Assembly: GCA_958295495.1 (NCBI GenBank)
Contig: OY282352.1
Location: forward strand, 3,038,001 to 3,102,000
Direction: 5' to 3'
DNA from: an uncultured Latescibacterota bacterium
Lineage (GTDB): Bacteria; Latescibacterota; UBA2968; UBA8231
Length of the DNA stretch: 64,000 bases
Shown: positions 42,639 through 50,377 of the stretch, one piece after another
Layout: each line of letters opens with the position of its first letter
Position numbering within the stretch: the stretch's first letter is position 1
Position numbers and translations under genes: made by a program
The notes under the pieces: generated by a model
What the model was told of the DNA's origin: nothing
Databases searched by the model: none
Seen by the model: only the letters and a program-made list of their open reading frames with translations

Positions 42639-43678
42639 CCCCTCCGACCGCAACCATCCCCCCCGTCTTTGTGCTGAGCACCGGACGGTGCGGCTCGACG
42701 ATGGTGTCGAACCTCCTGAACCATCACCCGCGCGTACTCAGTCTCTCCGAACTCATCAGCTATATCGGGATACGCTCGCTCAGCCGTCGTCGGGCCACTG
42801 GAGATTGGATGTGGAATCGCTATAGCCGGCAGCAGCCGCGAACCCGTCTCATGTTGCAGGGACGGTACGAGGAACTGCTCTACCCGCTTGACGATCCCAA
42901 CGCCCGTTTCACGCAGGACGACGTGCCGCCTATTCTGTGTACCACGCTCCCACACCTCACTGAACGGTACGAGGAATTGTTCGACGAACTCGAGCCGGTG
43001 GTGCGGGGACAGCCAAGACAGTCGCCGGCTGACCACCTCCGGCATTTTGTCGAGTGGTTGTGCCAACGGTACGGCTGCTGCACTTGGGCCGAACGCTCGG
43101 GCGGGTCCCTACTTTTCGCTTCTAGGCTGCTGCACGAGTTTCCCGAGGCGCGGGTGATCCACGTGTACCGCGATGGACGGGAAACGGCTATCTCGATGAG
43201 TCGGCACTACCTCTTTCGCCTGATCGCGGCGACCATGCTGGCGCTTCGATCCTGCGGATTCGATGCCGTGAAATCGCTAGCTCGGGGAAGGTACTGGGAG
43301 CGCCTCAGCTCGCGGTTGGAGCCGTTGACGAGATTGTTGCTGAACCCCGCAAAGCTGCCCTACGACGAGCTAACGCTCCGCGATTTCGGGATTCTCTGGA
43401 GCGCGATGATTGAGAGGGGAGACCGCATGCTCAGCCGCTTGCCGTCAGATCACCTGCTAAATGTCAAGTTCGAGGACGTGCAGGCGGAGCCGGACCGCGA
43501 GATCCGGCGTCTCATTCGATTCATCGATCCATCGCTGGAAGATGAGGCATGGCTGGGCGCGGTGCGCTCAATCCCGCGACAAACGACGTCCAAGTTCGCG
43601 CAGCTTGCCGCTGGCGATCAGGCCGAGCTCTCCGCAGCGTGCCGCCTAGGACTCGAACGCCTCGGATATCCGCTCTGA
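42632..43678 (+). CDS. Sulfotransferase-family protein
   Basis: 348 aa. The 5'-phosphosulfate-binding loop is VFVLSTGRCGSTMVSNLL, and the 3'-phosphate-binding region is ARVIHVYRDGRETAISMSRH. The C-terminal FEDVQAEPDREIRRLIRFI is also typical. It should transfer sulfate from PAPS to a small molecule or glycan. Start is GTG at 42632 or 42635; the latter gives a classic GTGA overlap with the MpaB-like gene, implying a two-gene unit that oxidises and then sulfates one substrate (inference). Confidence 0.85.
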   Translation: MVTPPTATIPPVFVLSTGRCGSTMVSNLLNHHPRVLSLSELISYIGIRSLSRRRATGDWMWNRYSRQQPRTRLMLQGRYEELLYPLDDPNARFTQDDVPPILCTTLPHLTERYEELFDELEPVVRGQPRQSPADHLRHFVEWLCQRYGCCTWAERSGGSLLFASRLLHEFPEARVIHVYRDGRETAISMSRHYLFRLIAATMLALRSCGFDAVKSLARGRYWERLSSRLEPLTRLLLNPAKLPYDELTLRDFGILWSAMIERGDRMLSRLPSDHLLNVKFEDVQAEPDREIRRLIRFIDPSLEDEAWLGAVRSIPRQTTSKFAQLAAGDQAELSAACRLGLERLGYPL

Positions 43679-43776
43679 ACCTACCGTTGCGTCGGCGTAC
43701 CTCGACCCAATGCGGAACGCAGAACGCGAAATAATCCACCGGTAAAATGCAGATTCATTATTGAGAATAAGGTACA

Positions 43777-44373
43777 TAAATGCCGCGTAAAAACAGGATC
43801 CTCAGCATCGGTGCCCCAGCCCCCTTATTCGCGCTCCCCTCGCATCAGCAACGAGACGTGTCGCTGGCATCACATCGAGGGAAAGAACGCGTCATCCTGA
43901 CGTTTTTTCGGGGAACTTGGTGAAGGAGAAGCCGTCGTCAGTTGGCGACCGTGCAAGAATACATTGACGCGTACACCCAACGCAACGCGACCTCTATTGC
44001 TATCGCCGCAGGGCAGCAGATCCGCGAACTGAGCGAATACGCCGAACGCAACGGCATCACCTATCCGCTTCTGTCGGACGCAGACCAGAGCATCAGCAAA
44101 AGCTATGGGGTATATCACTGGTTCGGCCTAGCGGGGCACAATTTCGCGTACAACATTTTCCGCCCGGCGACGTTCATCGCCGACAAACTCGGCTATCCGT
44201 TGTACAATTATATCGGCTTGGCGGATCGCAATCTCAGCAACAGCATTGCCCGTCCCGCGACGTTTATCATTGATAAACTCGGCATTGTCAGGTATATGTA
44301 TATTGGTTCGAATCAGTTTGATTTAGCCGAACAGGAAGAAGTTCTCGCACACTTAAAATCACTGAAAAAGTGA
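43777..44373 (+). CDS. Peroxiredoxin-like protein with an in-frame TGA at the peroxidatic Cys position
   Basis: 198 codons from the ATG at 43777. The thioredoxin-fold start ILSIGAPAPLFALPSHQQRD and VILTFFRGTW leads to TGA at 43921-43923 (codon 49), then RRSRRQLATVQEYIDAYTQR. In relatives the segment is W-C-P-x-C-R-R-Q-L, so the TGA is exactly where the peroxidatic Cys stands, and Ser replaces the second Cys. Read-through as selenocysteine is possible; a nonsense pseudogene is the alternative. A weak hairpin (GTCG-8 nt-CGAC) follows the TGA. The C-terminal half duplicates the segment RPATFIADKLGYPLYNYIGL as RPATFIIDKLGIVRYMYIGS. Confidence 0.65.
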
Positions 44374-44610
44374 GATCCATTGAGTGATTTCGTCGCCGCC
44401 TCGAATATCATGCAAAGGTATTGTGTTATCGCGCATCACCACCTTCCCGACCTGCGCTGGTGCCATCCACGCGCCTAGGCTCGCCGCTTGGGCATTGACG
44501 CTTGCAAACAAAGACCTGATGGTGTTCTGCGAGTTCTTCTTTGACGATGGTCGGGCCACCCGCTGACCGGACTGGCGCATCCCGACGGAATGAGCCGGTA
44601 GAGGCTAGGA
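44374..44610. other. Intergenic, no supported gene
   Basis: Short frames exist on both strands but none has a start signal or recognisable motif. It leads into the duplicated isomerase fragment. Confidence 0.45.
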
Positions 44611-44771
44611 CAACTCGCCGATTAGCCGGCGGATGTTGGCGTAGTTCGTCTGCATGGCTTCGAGCCGCGCACCGCTTGCCGGCAGAAAGGGTGGCGATCG
44701 ACAGGACGACGTCGCAGCGGTTGTCGCGCAGGTTGTGCAGAATCGTCGGGTAGTCGACGTCCCCATCGCCG
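44611..44771 (-). pseudogene. Duplicated 3' end of the isomerase/epimerase gene at 54215
   Basis: 161 bp matching 54221-54383 with a 2-bp deletion and a few substitutions, in the same orientation. On the minus strand it reads YPTILHNLRDNRCDVVLSIA and then shifts frame at the deletion. No other part of the gene is present. A duplicated gene 3' end of this kind is typical of an integration boundary. Confidence 0.8.
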
Positions 44772-44837
44772 CTTCTCCATGTCGCTCTCATCCGCTCAGA
44801 TGGCGAAATTCAGCGCTCTCCCACAGGGCGCAGTCCG

Positions 44838-45146
44838 TCAATAATGGTAGCGTGCCTGCAAGAAATCTATACGTCCTTCGCTTACCATATACACTAGGCG
44901 ATGTTCTTCCGTAAGGCGCCGCGACCAAGTCCCGGATGGGAGGTATTTGAGGGGTTCCGGTTTGCCGATACCTGAGAATGGGTCGCGGAGCACGGCCTGT
45001 ATCAGATCAAAGGCGCGCAGAGTTGTTTTGCGGTTAGTATGTACCCAATAACGCAGATCTGCAACGGATTCAGGATGGAATACCCCGATCCACTCGCGAG
45101 CGGTGGGAGCGTCCTTTCTTTTACTTTTCTTTTTTGCCAAGACCAA
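44838..45146 (-). CDS. yoeB: YoeB/Txe-family mRNA interferase toxin
   Basis: The conserved body is FHPESVADLRYWVHTNRKTT, then IQAVLRDPFSGIGKPEPLKY, then GTWSRRLTEEHRLVYMVSEG and FLQARYHY. It includes the ribosome-dependent nuclease residues (E, R, H, Y) of YoeB. The frame opens at a TTG (45146) inside the antitoxin gene and carries a Lys-rich extension KKKSKRKDAP that YoeB normally lacks, so the true start is uncertain and may be an internal non-ATG codon. It is coupled to the upstream antitoxin gene. Confidence 0.85.
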   Translation of the reverse strand: MVLAKKKSKRKDAPTAREWIGVFHPESVADLRYWVHTNRKTTLRAFDLIQAVLRDPFSGIGKPEPLKYLPSGTWSRRLTEEHRLVYMVSEGRIDFLQARYHY

Positions 45147-45411
45147 GTTCCCGGCGAAGCTCTTCTACGGAAGAAGGAGACAAGGCCCGGCGCTGTGCGC
45201 GGTTGATCGCCGCGAGAAGGCGTTGGGCGTTTTTGGGCGATCTGAGGAGATGAGCGGTCTCGAGGAGACTGGCTAATTCGTCGGCTGAAACCAGTGCGAC
45301 GTCTTCGGCATTGCGCCGCCGTATAATCACGGGCTCGCGGGTGGAGGCGACTTTGTCGCAGAGCGATGCGAGTTCGGTTCTGGCTTGGGTATAGGTCGTA
45401 ATGGTGGTCAT
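45121..45411 (-). CDS. yefM: YefM/Phd-family antitoxin
   Basis: 96 aa. MTTITTYTQARTELASLCDK and VASTREPVIIRRRNAEDVAL are the Phd/YefM DNA-binding N-terminus; the acidic/helical C-terminus neutralises YoeB. GGAG lies 6 nt upstream of the ATG. It comes first in the pair, as expected, and is preceded by a clear promoter/operator with two TGTACA palindromes. Confidence 0.9.
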   Translation of the reverse strand: MTTITTYTQARTELASLCDKVASTREPVIIRRRNAEDVALVSADELASLLETAHLLRSPKNAQRLLAAINRAQRRALSPSSVEELRRELGLGKKEK

Positions 45412-45428
45412 TTGATTCTCCTATTATA

Positions 45429-45467
45429 TGTACAGGTTTATTGTACATGTCGTGAAAATTTTGTCAA
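45429..45467 (-). promoter_or_regulatory. yefM-yoeB promoter and YefM operator
   Basis: On the minus strand TTGACA (45462-45467) and TACAAT (45440-45445) are 16 bp apart. Two TGTACA palindromes at 45442-45447 and 45429-45434 overlap and follow the -10 box, with centres 13 bp apart. The E. coli YefM-YoeB complex recognises paired palindromes with the same TGTACA core, so autorepression is expected. Confidence 0.7.
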
Positions 45468-45581
45468 GAAGTACGCTCATCCTATAACAACTAACCGAAA
45501 TTGAAGATGCAGGCGTAATTTGTCCCGACGGCTCCTTTTTTCGGATACCTTTGCCGCCTTGAAGCAACTATAAGAGTGACT

Positions 45582-46925
45582 ATGGAACGGAATGGAGAAA
45601 ACTGCGTGCAGAGGGCGGCCGCTGGCGACTCCGCGGCGTTCGGTTTGCTAGTTGAGGAACATTCGCCGTGGCTCCTGATACGGCTCACCCGCAGGCTGGG
45701 CTCGCAAGAGGCGGCGGAGGACATTCTGCAGGAGGCGTTCATGGCCGCGTACCAGCAGCTAACAAAGCTGCGTTCTCCCGAGCGGTTCGGTGCTTGGCTG
45801 TGTTCAATTGCGGACAACAAAGCGCGCGTATGGCAGCGCCGCCGTTTCACCCAACTCAATCTTCTGGATCAGCTCGACCTTGCGGTACCGCCCGAGCAGG
45901 AGAAGGAGGAGATCGCCGGGCTGGTGCGGAAGGCGATCGGACGATTGAGTAACCCCCACCGAGACGTGATCGTCCACCACTACCTCAAGGGCTATTCATA
46001 CCAGCAGACCGCAAACTTGCTGCACCTCCAAACCGGAGTGGTAAAGAGCCGTCTGCAAAAGGCCCGGAAACGCCTGCAAAAGGAGATCGTAGCGATGGCA
46101 GAATCCAGCACTTCCCAGACATTTGAACTCGGCCCGGACGATCTGGCCGGACTGCGGCACGTAGCTCGCTTCACAAGCGACGACCCCAAGCGGCCCATTA
46201 TGCACTGCGTCTGTCTCGACGCCGGTGGCAGGATTGTCGCAACCGATGGCTCGCGGCTGCTCAACTGGTCGAGTAAGGGGCTGGCGTCGCTGCCGGCCCC
46301 GGTGATCCTCGATTCGCTGCACCCTGAAATGGTCCCGGAGACCGACTCGGCAACGCTGATTATCGAAGAGGAATCCGCCACCTTGCAGGCCTCGGATGGC
46401 CGCAGGGTGACGTTCCCATCAACTCCCGGACCGTACCTCAAGTACCAAAAGGCCGTTGGCACCCACGGTCCAATTTTGGCGGTCGTGTGCAGCGCGCACC
46501 TGATGGCTTGCGTGGAGGAGATTGAGCCGTTCCTCAGAGACCGCCACGAACTGGTGAAAAGCGGCTGGGAGTACGTGCCCAGCGTAGAGATGCGGGTGTC
46601 GAGCGCAGAGGGGAAACTGGCACTGCGAACGACGCGGGACCAAGGATTCAGTCAAATTGGAGAAAATGCGGACGATCTGCACGGGGACAGCCTCCCAGAC
46701 TGGGAGTATTCCGTGAGTTGCTCTGCTGATGTGACAAATATCGAGGATGGCGGGTCATTCCGCGCCGGCCTCAATTACGACTTCCTCAAAACGATTGTGG
46801 AGGCTCTGAAAGACGTGGGGGAGGAGATGCAGATACATCTTGAGCATAGTGAGGCCCCCCTTCATTTCGAGGCGGGGGAGAACAAGCACGCTGCCGTGCT
46901 CATGCCGATGCGGATGACTTCCTGA
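45582..46925 (+). CDS. ECF sigma factor fused to a DNA sliding-clamp (DnaN)-like domain
   Basis: 447 aa from the ATG at 45582 (a GTG at 45576 is possible). Region 2: LVEEHSPWLLIRLTRRLGSQ, AAEDILQEAFMAAYQQLTKL and RFGAWLCSIADNKARVWQRR. Region 4: AIGRLSNPHRDVIVHHYLKG, YSYQQTANLLHLQTGVVKSR. From about residue 185 the sequence resembles beta-clamp domains: CVCLDAGGRIVATDGSRLLN in the middle, and at the end FRAGLNYDFLKTIVEALKDV, EAPLHFEAGENKHAAVLMPM. About 260 residues fit two clamp domains rather than three. It may couple transcription to a DNA-loaded clamp or be a regulator using the fold. Clamp homology is by eye. Confidence 0.75.
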   Translation: MERNGENCVQRAAAGDSAAFGLLVEEHSPWLLIRLTRRLGSQEAAEDILQEAFMAAYQQLTKLRSPERFGAWLCSIADNKARVWQRRRFTQLNLLDQLDLAVPPEQEKEEIAGLVRKAIGRLSNPHRDVIVHHYLKGYSYQQTANLLHLQTGVVKSRLQKARKRLQKEIVAMAESSTSQTFELGPDDLAGLRHVARFTSDDPKRPIMHCVCLDAGGRIVATDGSRLLNWSSKGLASLPAPVILDSLHPEMVPETDSATLIIEEESATLQASDGRRVTFPSTPGPYLKYQKAVGTHGPILAVVCSAHLMACVEEIEPFLRDRHELVKSGWEYVPSVEMRVSSAEGKLALRTTRDQGFSQIGENADDLHGDSLPDWEYSVSCSADVTNIEDGGSFRAGLNYDFLKTIVEALKDVGEEMQIHLEHSEAPLHFEAGENKHAAVLMPMRMTS

Positions 46926-46933
46926 CTGGCGTC

Positions 46934-47836
46934 TCATTCGGGCGCAGGCCAAAGATGCCCCTTCTCAGTTGCGTTGATCATTTGCTGCAACTTGTCGGCG
47001 ATGAATTGGGTGTGAATAGAGATGAGTGCTTCCCCTTTTTCTACACTGGCCAGCAACGCGTTTTCTTGGCGGGCGCGGTCGCGCGGGTTTTCCGGGTTCG
47101 GTCCGCCTTGCGGCCAACCCTCCTTGGAAAAGGGTTCGAGATACGCCTCGACTTCAGGCGATAGATTGTGGGCGTAGTCCAAGCCGGCGGCGTCATACTC
47201 TTCCATGGTGAAAGCGCGGACCCGTTGCGGAAAAGCCGCCAACATCACGGACGTCTCGTCCTCTGAAGCATGGTTCAACGCGGTTTGTCGCGCCACCGTG
47301 TCCAGCTTGCCCGCTTTCAGCTCTCGATAGCCTTGGAGGATGGTTTCCCGGTCCTCGTCCGTAAGCCCCATCCAGTACGAATCCTCATCCAGCGTGATAC
47401 CCAAGTCTCGCCGCCACGCCGGCAGCACATCCCGCAGCAAGCCATGATTGCCGCCATGCCCGTTTACGACCAGCATCGTGCGAATGCCGTGGGTTTTCAG
47501 GCTCTCCGCTACGTCGAAGATATAGGCTTGCAACGTTTCCTTACGCAATGTCAGCGTGCCCTTACGCGCCATGTGGTACGGAGAGTAGCCCACCGGACAA
47601 GGCGGAGCGACCGTGACCTGTGGGTAGAGTTGCAAGGCGGCCTGCTGGGAGATAAACGTGGACAGGACAATATCCAGATCCAAGCTCAGGTGTTCGTTGT
47701 GCTGTTCGGTTGCGCCGATGGGGATGATGGCGGCTTTCAGGTTGCCGCTCTGCAGTGCTTCCCGAATTTCCCTGCGGGTACACTCTCCTAGCATGACTCT
47801 GTAGGGATTGACGTATCGGCTTTTCGCGTTGGCCAT
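46934..47836 (-). CDS. Creatininase-family amidohydrolase
   Basis: 300 aa. Metal-binding motifs are IPIGATEQHNEHLSLDLDI (E44, H46, D53 area), VVNGHGGNHG and the distal NHASEDETS. Good ribosome-binding site AAGGAAA. The family includes creatininase, MftE and FAPy deformylase-type enzymes that cleave cyclic amides or peptides; which reaction applies here is not clear. Convergent with the sigma-clamp gene. Confidence 0.88.
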   Translation of the reverse strand: MANAKSRYVNPYRVMLGECTRREIREALQSGNLKAAIIPIGATEQHNEHLSLDLDIVLSTFISQQAALQLYPQVTVAPPCPVGYSPYHMARKGTLTLRKETLQAYIFDVAESLKTHGIRTMLVVNGHGGNHGLLRDVLPAWRRDLGITLDEDSYWMGLTDEDRETILQGYRELKAGKLDTVARQTALNHASEDETSVMLAAFPQRVRAFTMEEYDAAGLDYAHNLSPEVEAYLEPFSKEGWPQGGPNPENPRDRARQENALLASVEKGEALISIHTQFIADKLQQMINATEKGHLWPAPE

Positions 47837-47968
47837 ACTATTTCCTTAGGCGTAATAAAGACGTTGACATATATGCTACCGCGATGTTAAGCGATTTAAG
47901 CAAAAAATTCGTCTTCTTTGAACCGCGTCCACGATTTGAACGCCGGGAATGGTGAGATAGGCTGTCCT

Positions 47969-48607
47969 TCAAGAGCAAATATAGCTCGGCCAGCCCTTCT
48001 TGCGAGCCAGCCGCGCCAATCTGCCATCTGGATTGACAACGACGGGACGAGCGACCGCCGCTAGTAAGAAGCGATCGTCGAAAGCGTTTCCGTAGGCCGC
48101 GGATTCGCGTAGGTCGAATCCGTAGGTGCGTACCACTTCGTCCGACTGGCGTACCTTCTCAGGCCCAGATACGCGAAGGCCGTCCAAATCGCCCGTCAAG
48201 CGTCCCTGCTTGCAGGCTAGCTTGGTTCCAACGACGAAGTCTAGATCGAGGAGGTCCTGCAGGGGTGTGATCAGGAGCTGCGGTGCCCCCGACACAATGC
48301 CGAGACAATCCCCAGCAGCACGATGTGCGGCGATCAGACGCTTGGCCTGAGTTGGGATGCGGCGAGTTAGTCGCTGGCCACAGAAGGCCTCAGCCATCTC
48401 CGCGAGCAGATCCATCTCGACGCCGCCGAAATAGGTCTTGTTGGACTGGACGCCGCGAGTAGGGATGCGGACGACCCAAGACAGGAACGCGCGAATCGTC
48501 TCTGGGGTGGTCTGCTTGCCGGTCTGCAGCGCGAAGCGGATGAACTCTTTTTCGGCACTGGTACCCGGCAGCAGCGTCCCGTCTAGATCGAATATCGCGG
48601 CTATCAC
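47969..48607 (-). CDS. HAD-superfamily phosphatase (SerB-like, subfamily IB)
   Basis: 212 aa from a GTG at 48607, eight bases after the stop of the preceding gene. Motif I AIFDLDGTLLPG (D7, D9), motif II GIVSGAPQLL, the conserved Lys in SGPEKVRQSD and motif IV AAYGNAFDDRFLLAAV are all present. An extension to an ATG at 48673 would overlap the CDP-alcohol gene in another frame. Paired with a phosphatidyltransferase it may dephosphorylate that enzyme's phospholipid-phosphate product (inference). Confidence 0.82.
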   Translation of the reverse strand: MIAAIFDLDGTLLPGTSAEKEFIRFALQTGKQTTPETIRAFLSWVVRIPTRGVQSNKTYFGGVEMDLLAEMAEAFCGQRLTRRIPTQAKRLIAAHRAAGDCLGIVSGAPQLLITPLQDLLDLDFVVGTKLACKQGRLTGDLDGLRVSGPEKVRQSDEVVRTYGFDLRESAAYGNAFDDRFLLAAVARPVVVNPDGRLARLARKKGWPSYICS

Positions 48608-48615
48608 GGTACTGG

Positions 48616-49263
48616 CTAATCTCGCAGCAAGCCGGGAAACATTTTGCGAAACAGAACGTCCTGACTGTCCCATATTACCGGGACGCCCCTAACGAGGCAC
48701 ATCACCACCGTCAACCAGACGATTGCCTGCCCGACCAGCAGCAGCAACTCCGTGGACGCCCCGATTGACCAACCATACTCGGCTTGGCCGGACTGAATCA
48801 GCAGCACCGCGCCCAGATAGACAAACACGACCGCCTTGGTAAAGCCGTAGAGCGCCCGACTGAAGCGAGAGCTCACGAGTGCCTTGGCCCACCGGCTGCG
48901 CATCATCGTCTTACTGCCGAATGGGGTCTTGCCCGCGTCCACAAAGGCCAGCGTCCGCAGCCAGTCGATGAGGAAACTGCGGGCGACGACGATGGTCGCA
49001 GCCCAGAAGCTGACCATGCCGATCGACGCAAAATAGACCCAGAAGACGTTCTCCACGATGCGATCTCCGGCGATGTCGAACATCGCGCCCAGATCGGATT
49101 CGATGCCGAGGCGGCGGGCAATGATACCGTCGAGCGCGTCCATGTAGAGGGTGGCAATGGTCAGCAAAACCGCCACACCGCAGGCGATGGTGTTGACCTT
49201 GTACAGCCCAATTACGAGGAACACCAAGAATATTCGGATCAAGGTCACGAGATTTGCTTGCAT
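48616..49263 (-). CDS. CDP-alcohol phosphatidyltransferase
   Basis: 215 aa from the ATG at 49263, five bases after GGAGG. The family signature DALDGIIARRLGIESDLGAM followed by FDIAGDR carries all four metal-binding Asp residues. Five to six membrane helices are seen. It transfers a phosphatidyl group from CDP-diacylglycerol to an alcohol; PgsA-type glycerol-phosphate or inositol-phosphate acceptors are both possible. Forms an operon with the HAD phosphatase that follows. Confidence 0.85.
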   Translation of the reverse strand: MQANLVTLIRIFLVFLVIGLYKVNTIACGVAVLLTIATLYMDALDGIIARRLGIESDLGAMFDIAGDRIVENVFWVYFASIGMVSFWAATIVVARSFLIDWLRTLAFVDAGKTPFGSKTMMRSRWAKALVSSRFSRALYGFTKAVVFVYLGAVLLIQSGQAEYGWSIGASTELLLLVGQAIVWLTVVMCLVRGVPVIWDSQDVLFRKMFPGLLRD

Positions 49264-49549
49264 GGTCACCTCCTGCTGGATGGTTTAATCTAAATTTTGG
49301 TACACGACAGTCGTCCAATGGACGTTACAGAGGGGCGTCTAGGGATGAGATGCTTAGGCTGCTCAGGACAGGCTCATACCGATCCTGCTGTCGCGTTACG
49401 TAGCTCTAAATCAAAGCGTTGGGATAAGGGGTGTCCAGAATTTGGGGAGGAACTCGTGCGGTTGACGTCCTCTCGGTGAACGAGCAAACCGCTGATCTAT
49501 TCTGCCAAGGGATTTATATATTTATGTTATATATCGTATGTTTTTATGT

Positions 49550-49801
49550 ATGAGAACGACAATACAGTTGGATGATCAGTTGCTGTCAGAGGCCAAGCAG
49601 CACGCTGCACGGACGGGCCGCACGGTCAAGGCGGTGATCGAGGATGCGCTGCGCGAAGCCCTAGCGCGCACGGAGACCCCTCGGCCACAGGCTCGCGTCT
49701 CTTTGCAGACCTTCAAAGGGCGAGGTGTACAACCCGGCGTTGACCTCGACGATATCTCTTCCCTCCTCGACCTGATAGAGCGGGATGATGGTCCTGCTTG
49801 A
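49550..49801 (+). CDS. VapB-like antitoxin (ribbon-helix-helix)
   Basis: 83 aa starting at MRTTIQLDDQ. The N-terminal ribbon TTIQLDDQLLSEAKQHAART is a ribbon-helix-helix DNA-binding start. The C-terminus PGVDLDDISSLLDLIERDDG is the toxin-binding tail. It overlaps the truncated VapC frame at 49785, so this was a normal VapBC unit. Confidence 0.78.
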   Translation: MRTTIQLDDQLLSEAKQHAARTGRTVKAVIEDALREALARTETPRPQARVSLQTFKGRGVQPGVDLDDISSLLDLIERDDGPA

Positions 49802-49931
49802 CGTCAATGTCCTGCTCTATGCCCACCGCGAGGAAATTCCCGACCACCCGGCCTATCGGGCTTGGCTGGAAGAACTGATCCACAGTCCCCAAGCCTACGG
49901 CCTGACCGACCTCGTGCTGTCTAGCCATTGA
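49785..49931 (+). pseudogene. Truncated VapC (PIN-domain) toxin
   Basis: Only 48 aa: MMVLLDVNVLLYAHREEIPD, then HPAYRAWLEELIHSPQAYGL and TDLVLSSH before a stop. The first PIN Asp (LLDVN) and the helix are kept, but the remaining two thirds with the other acidic residues are gone. A full VapC has about 130-140 aa. The antitoxin upstream is intact, so this is a disarmed module. Confidence 0.75.
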
Positions 49932-49988
49932 GTTTACCGAACACCGTGGCTAGGCGATCCGCGAGTAAACATCCAAAACGCCAAGGGT

Positions 49989-50054
49989 ATGGCTAAGCCA
50001 TACCAAGTCCGCCAAGTCATCAAGGCAATCGAGAAATTGGAGGGTACGCGATGA
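49989..50054 (+). pseudogene. Possible HicA N-terminal remnant
   Basis: 21 aa, MAKPYQVRQVIKAIEKLEGT plus R, resembling the first helix of HicA toxins; the GSH catalytic part is missing. Its stop overlaps the HicB start (ATGA), the usual coupling of an intact pair. Short, so tentative. Confidence 0.4.
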
Positions 50055-50377
50055 GCGACCATTACACGTACCGCATCACATGGTCGGCTGAAGACAACGA
50101 ACATGTGGGGCTATGCGCTGAATTTCCATCGCTGAGCTGGCTAGGACCTACGCCTGCTGAGGCGTTATCCGGCATCCAGCACCTTGTGCGCGAGTGTCTG
50201 GCAGACATGCACACCACCGGAGAAGCTGTGCCGGAACCAATAGCGGACCGCAGCTATAGTGGAAAATTCATGGTGCGCGTGCCGCCGGAATCGCACCGCG
50301 CCCTCGCCATACAAGCGGCCGAGCAAGGGGTGAGCTTGAATCGGCTCGTGAGTGCGCGGCTTGCAAGCACTACCTAA
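50051..50377 (+). CDS. HicB-family antitoxin without a complete toxin
   Basis: 108 aa. YTYRITWSAEDNEHVGLCAE and FPSLSWLGPTPAEALSGIQH are the HicB core. SGKFMVRVPPESHRALAIQA and AEQGVSLNRLVSARLA are the C-terminal ribbon-helix-helix of the Arc-like HicB class. The toxin gene upstream is reduced to its first codons, so this is an orphan antitoxin and possible regulator. Convergent with, and overlapping by 4 bp, the next gene. Confidence 0.8.
   Translation: MSDHYTYRITWSAEDNEHVGLCAEFPSLSWLGPTPAEALSGIQHLVRECLADMHTTGEAVPEPIADRSYSGKFMVRVPPESHRALAIQAAEQGVSLNRLVSARLASTT

Noticed and set aside
49319..49334. Further element end at GGACGTTACAGA
   Set aside because: Only 9 of 12 positions match, with no partner end or flanking repeat.
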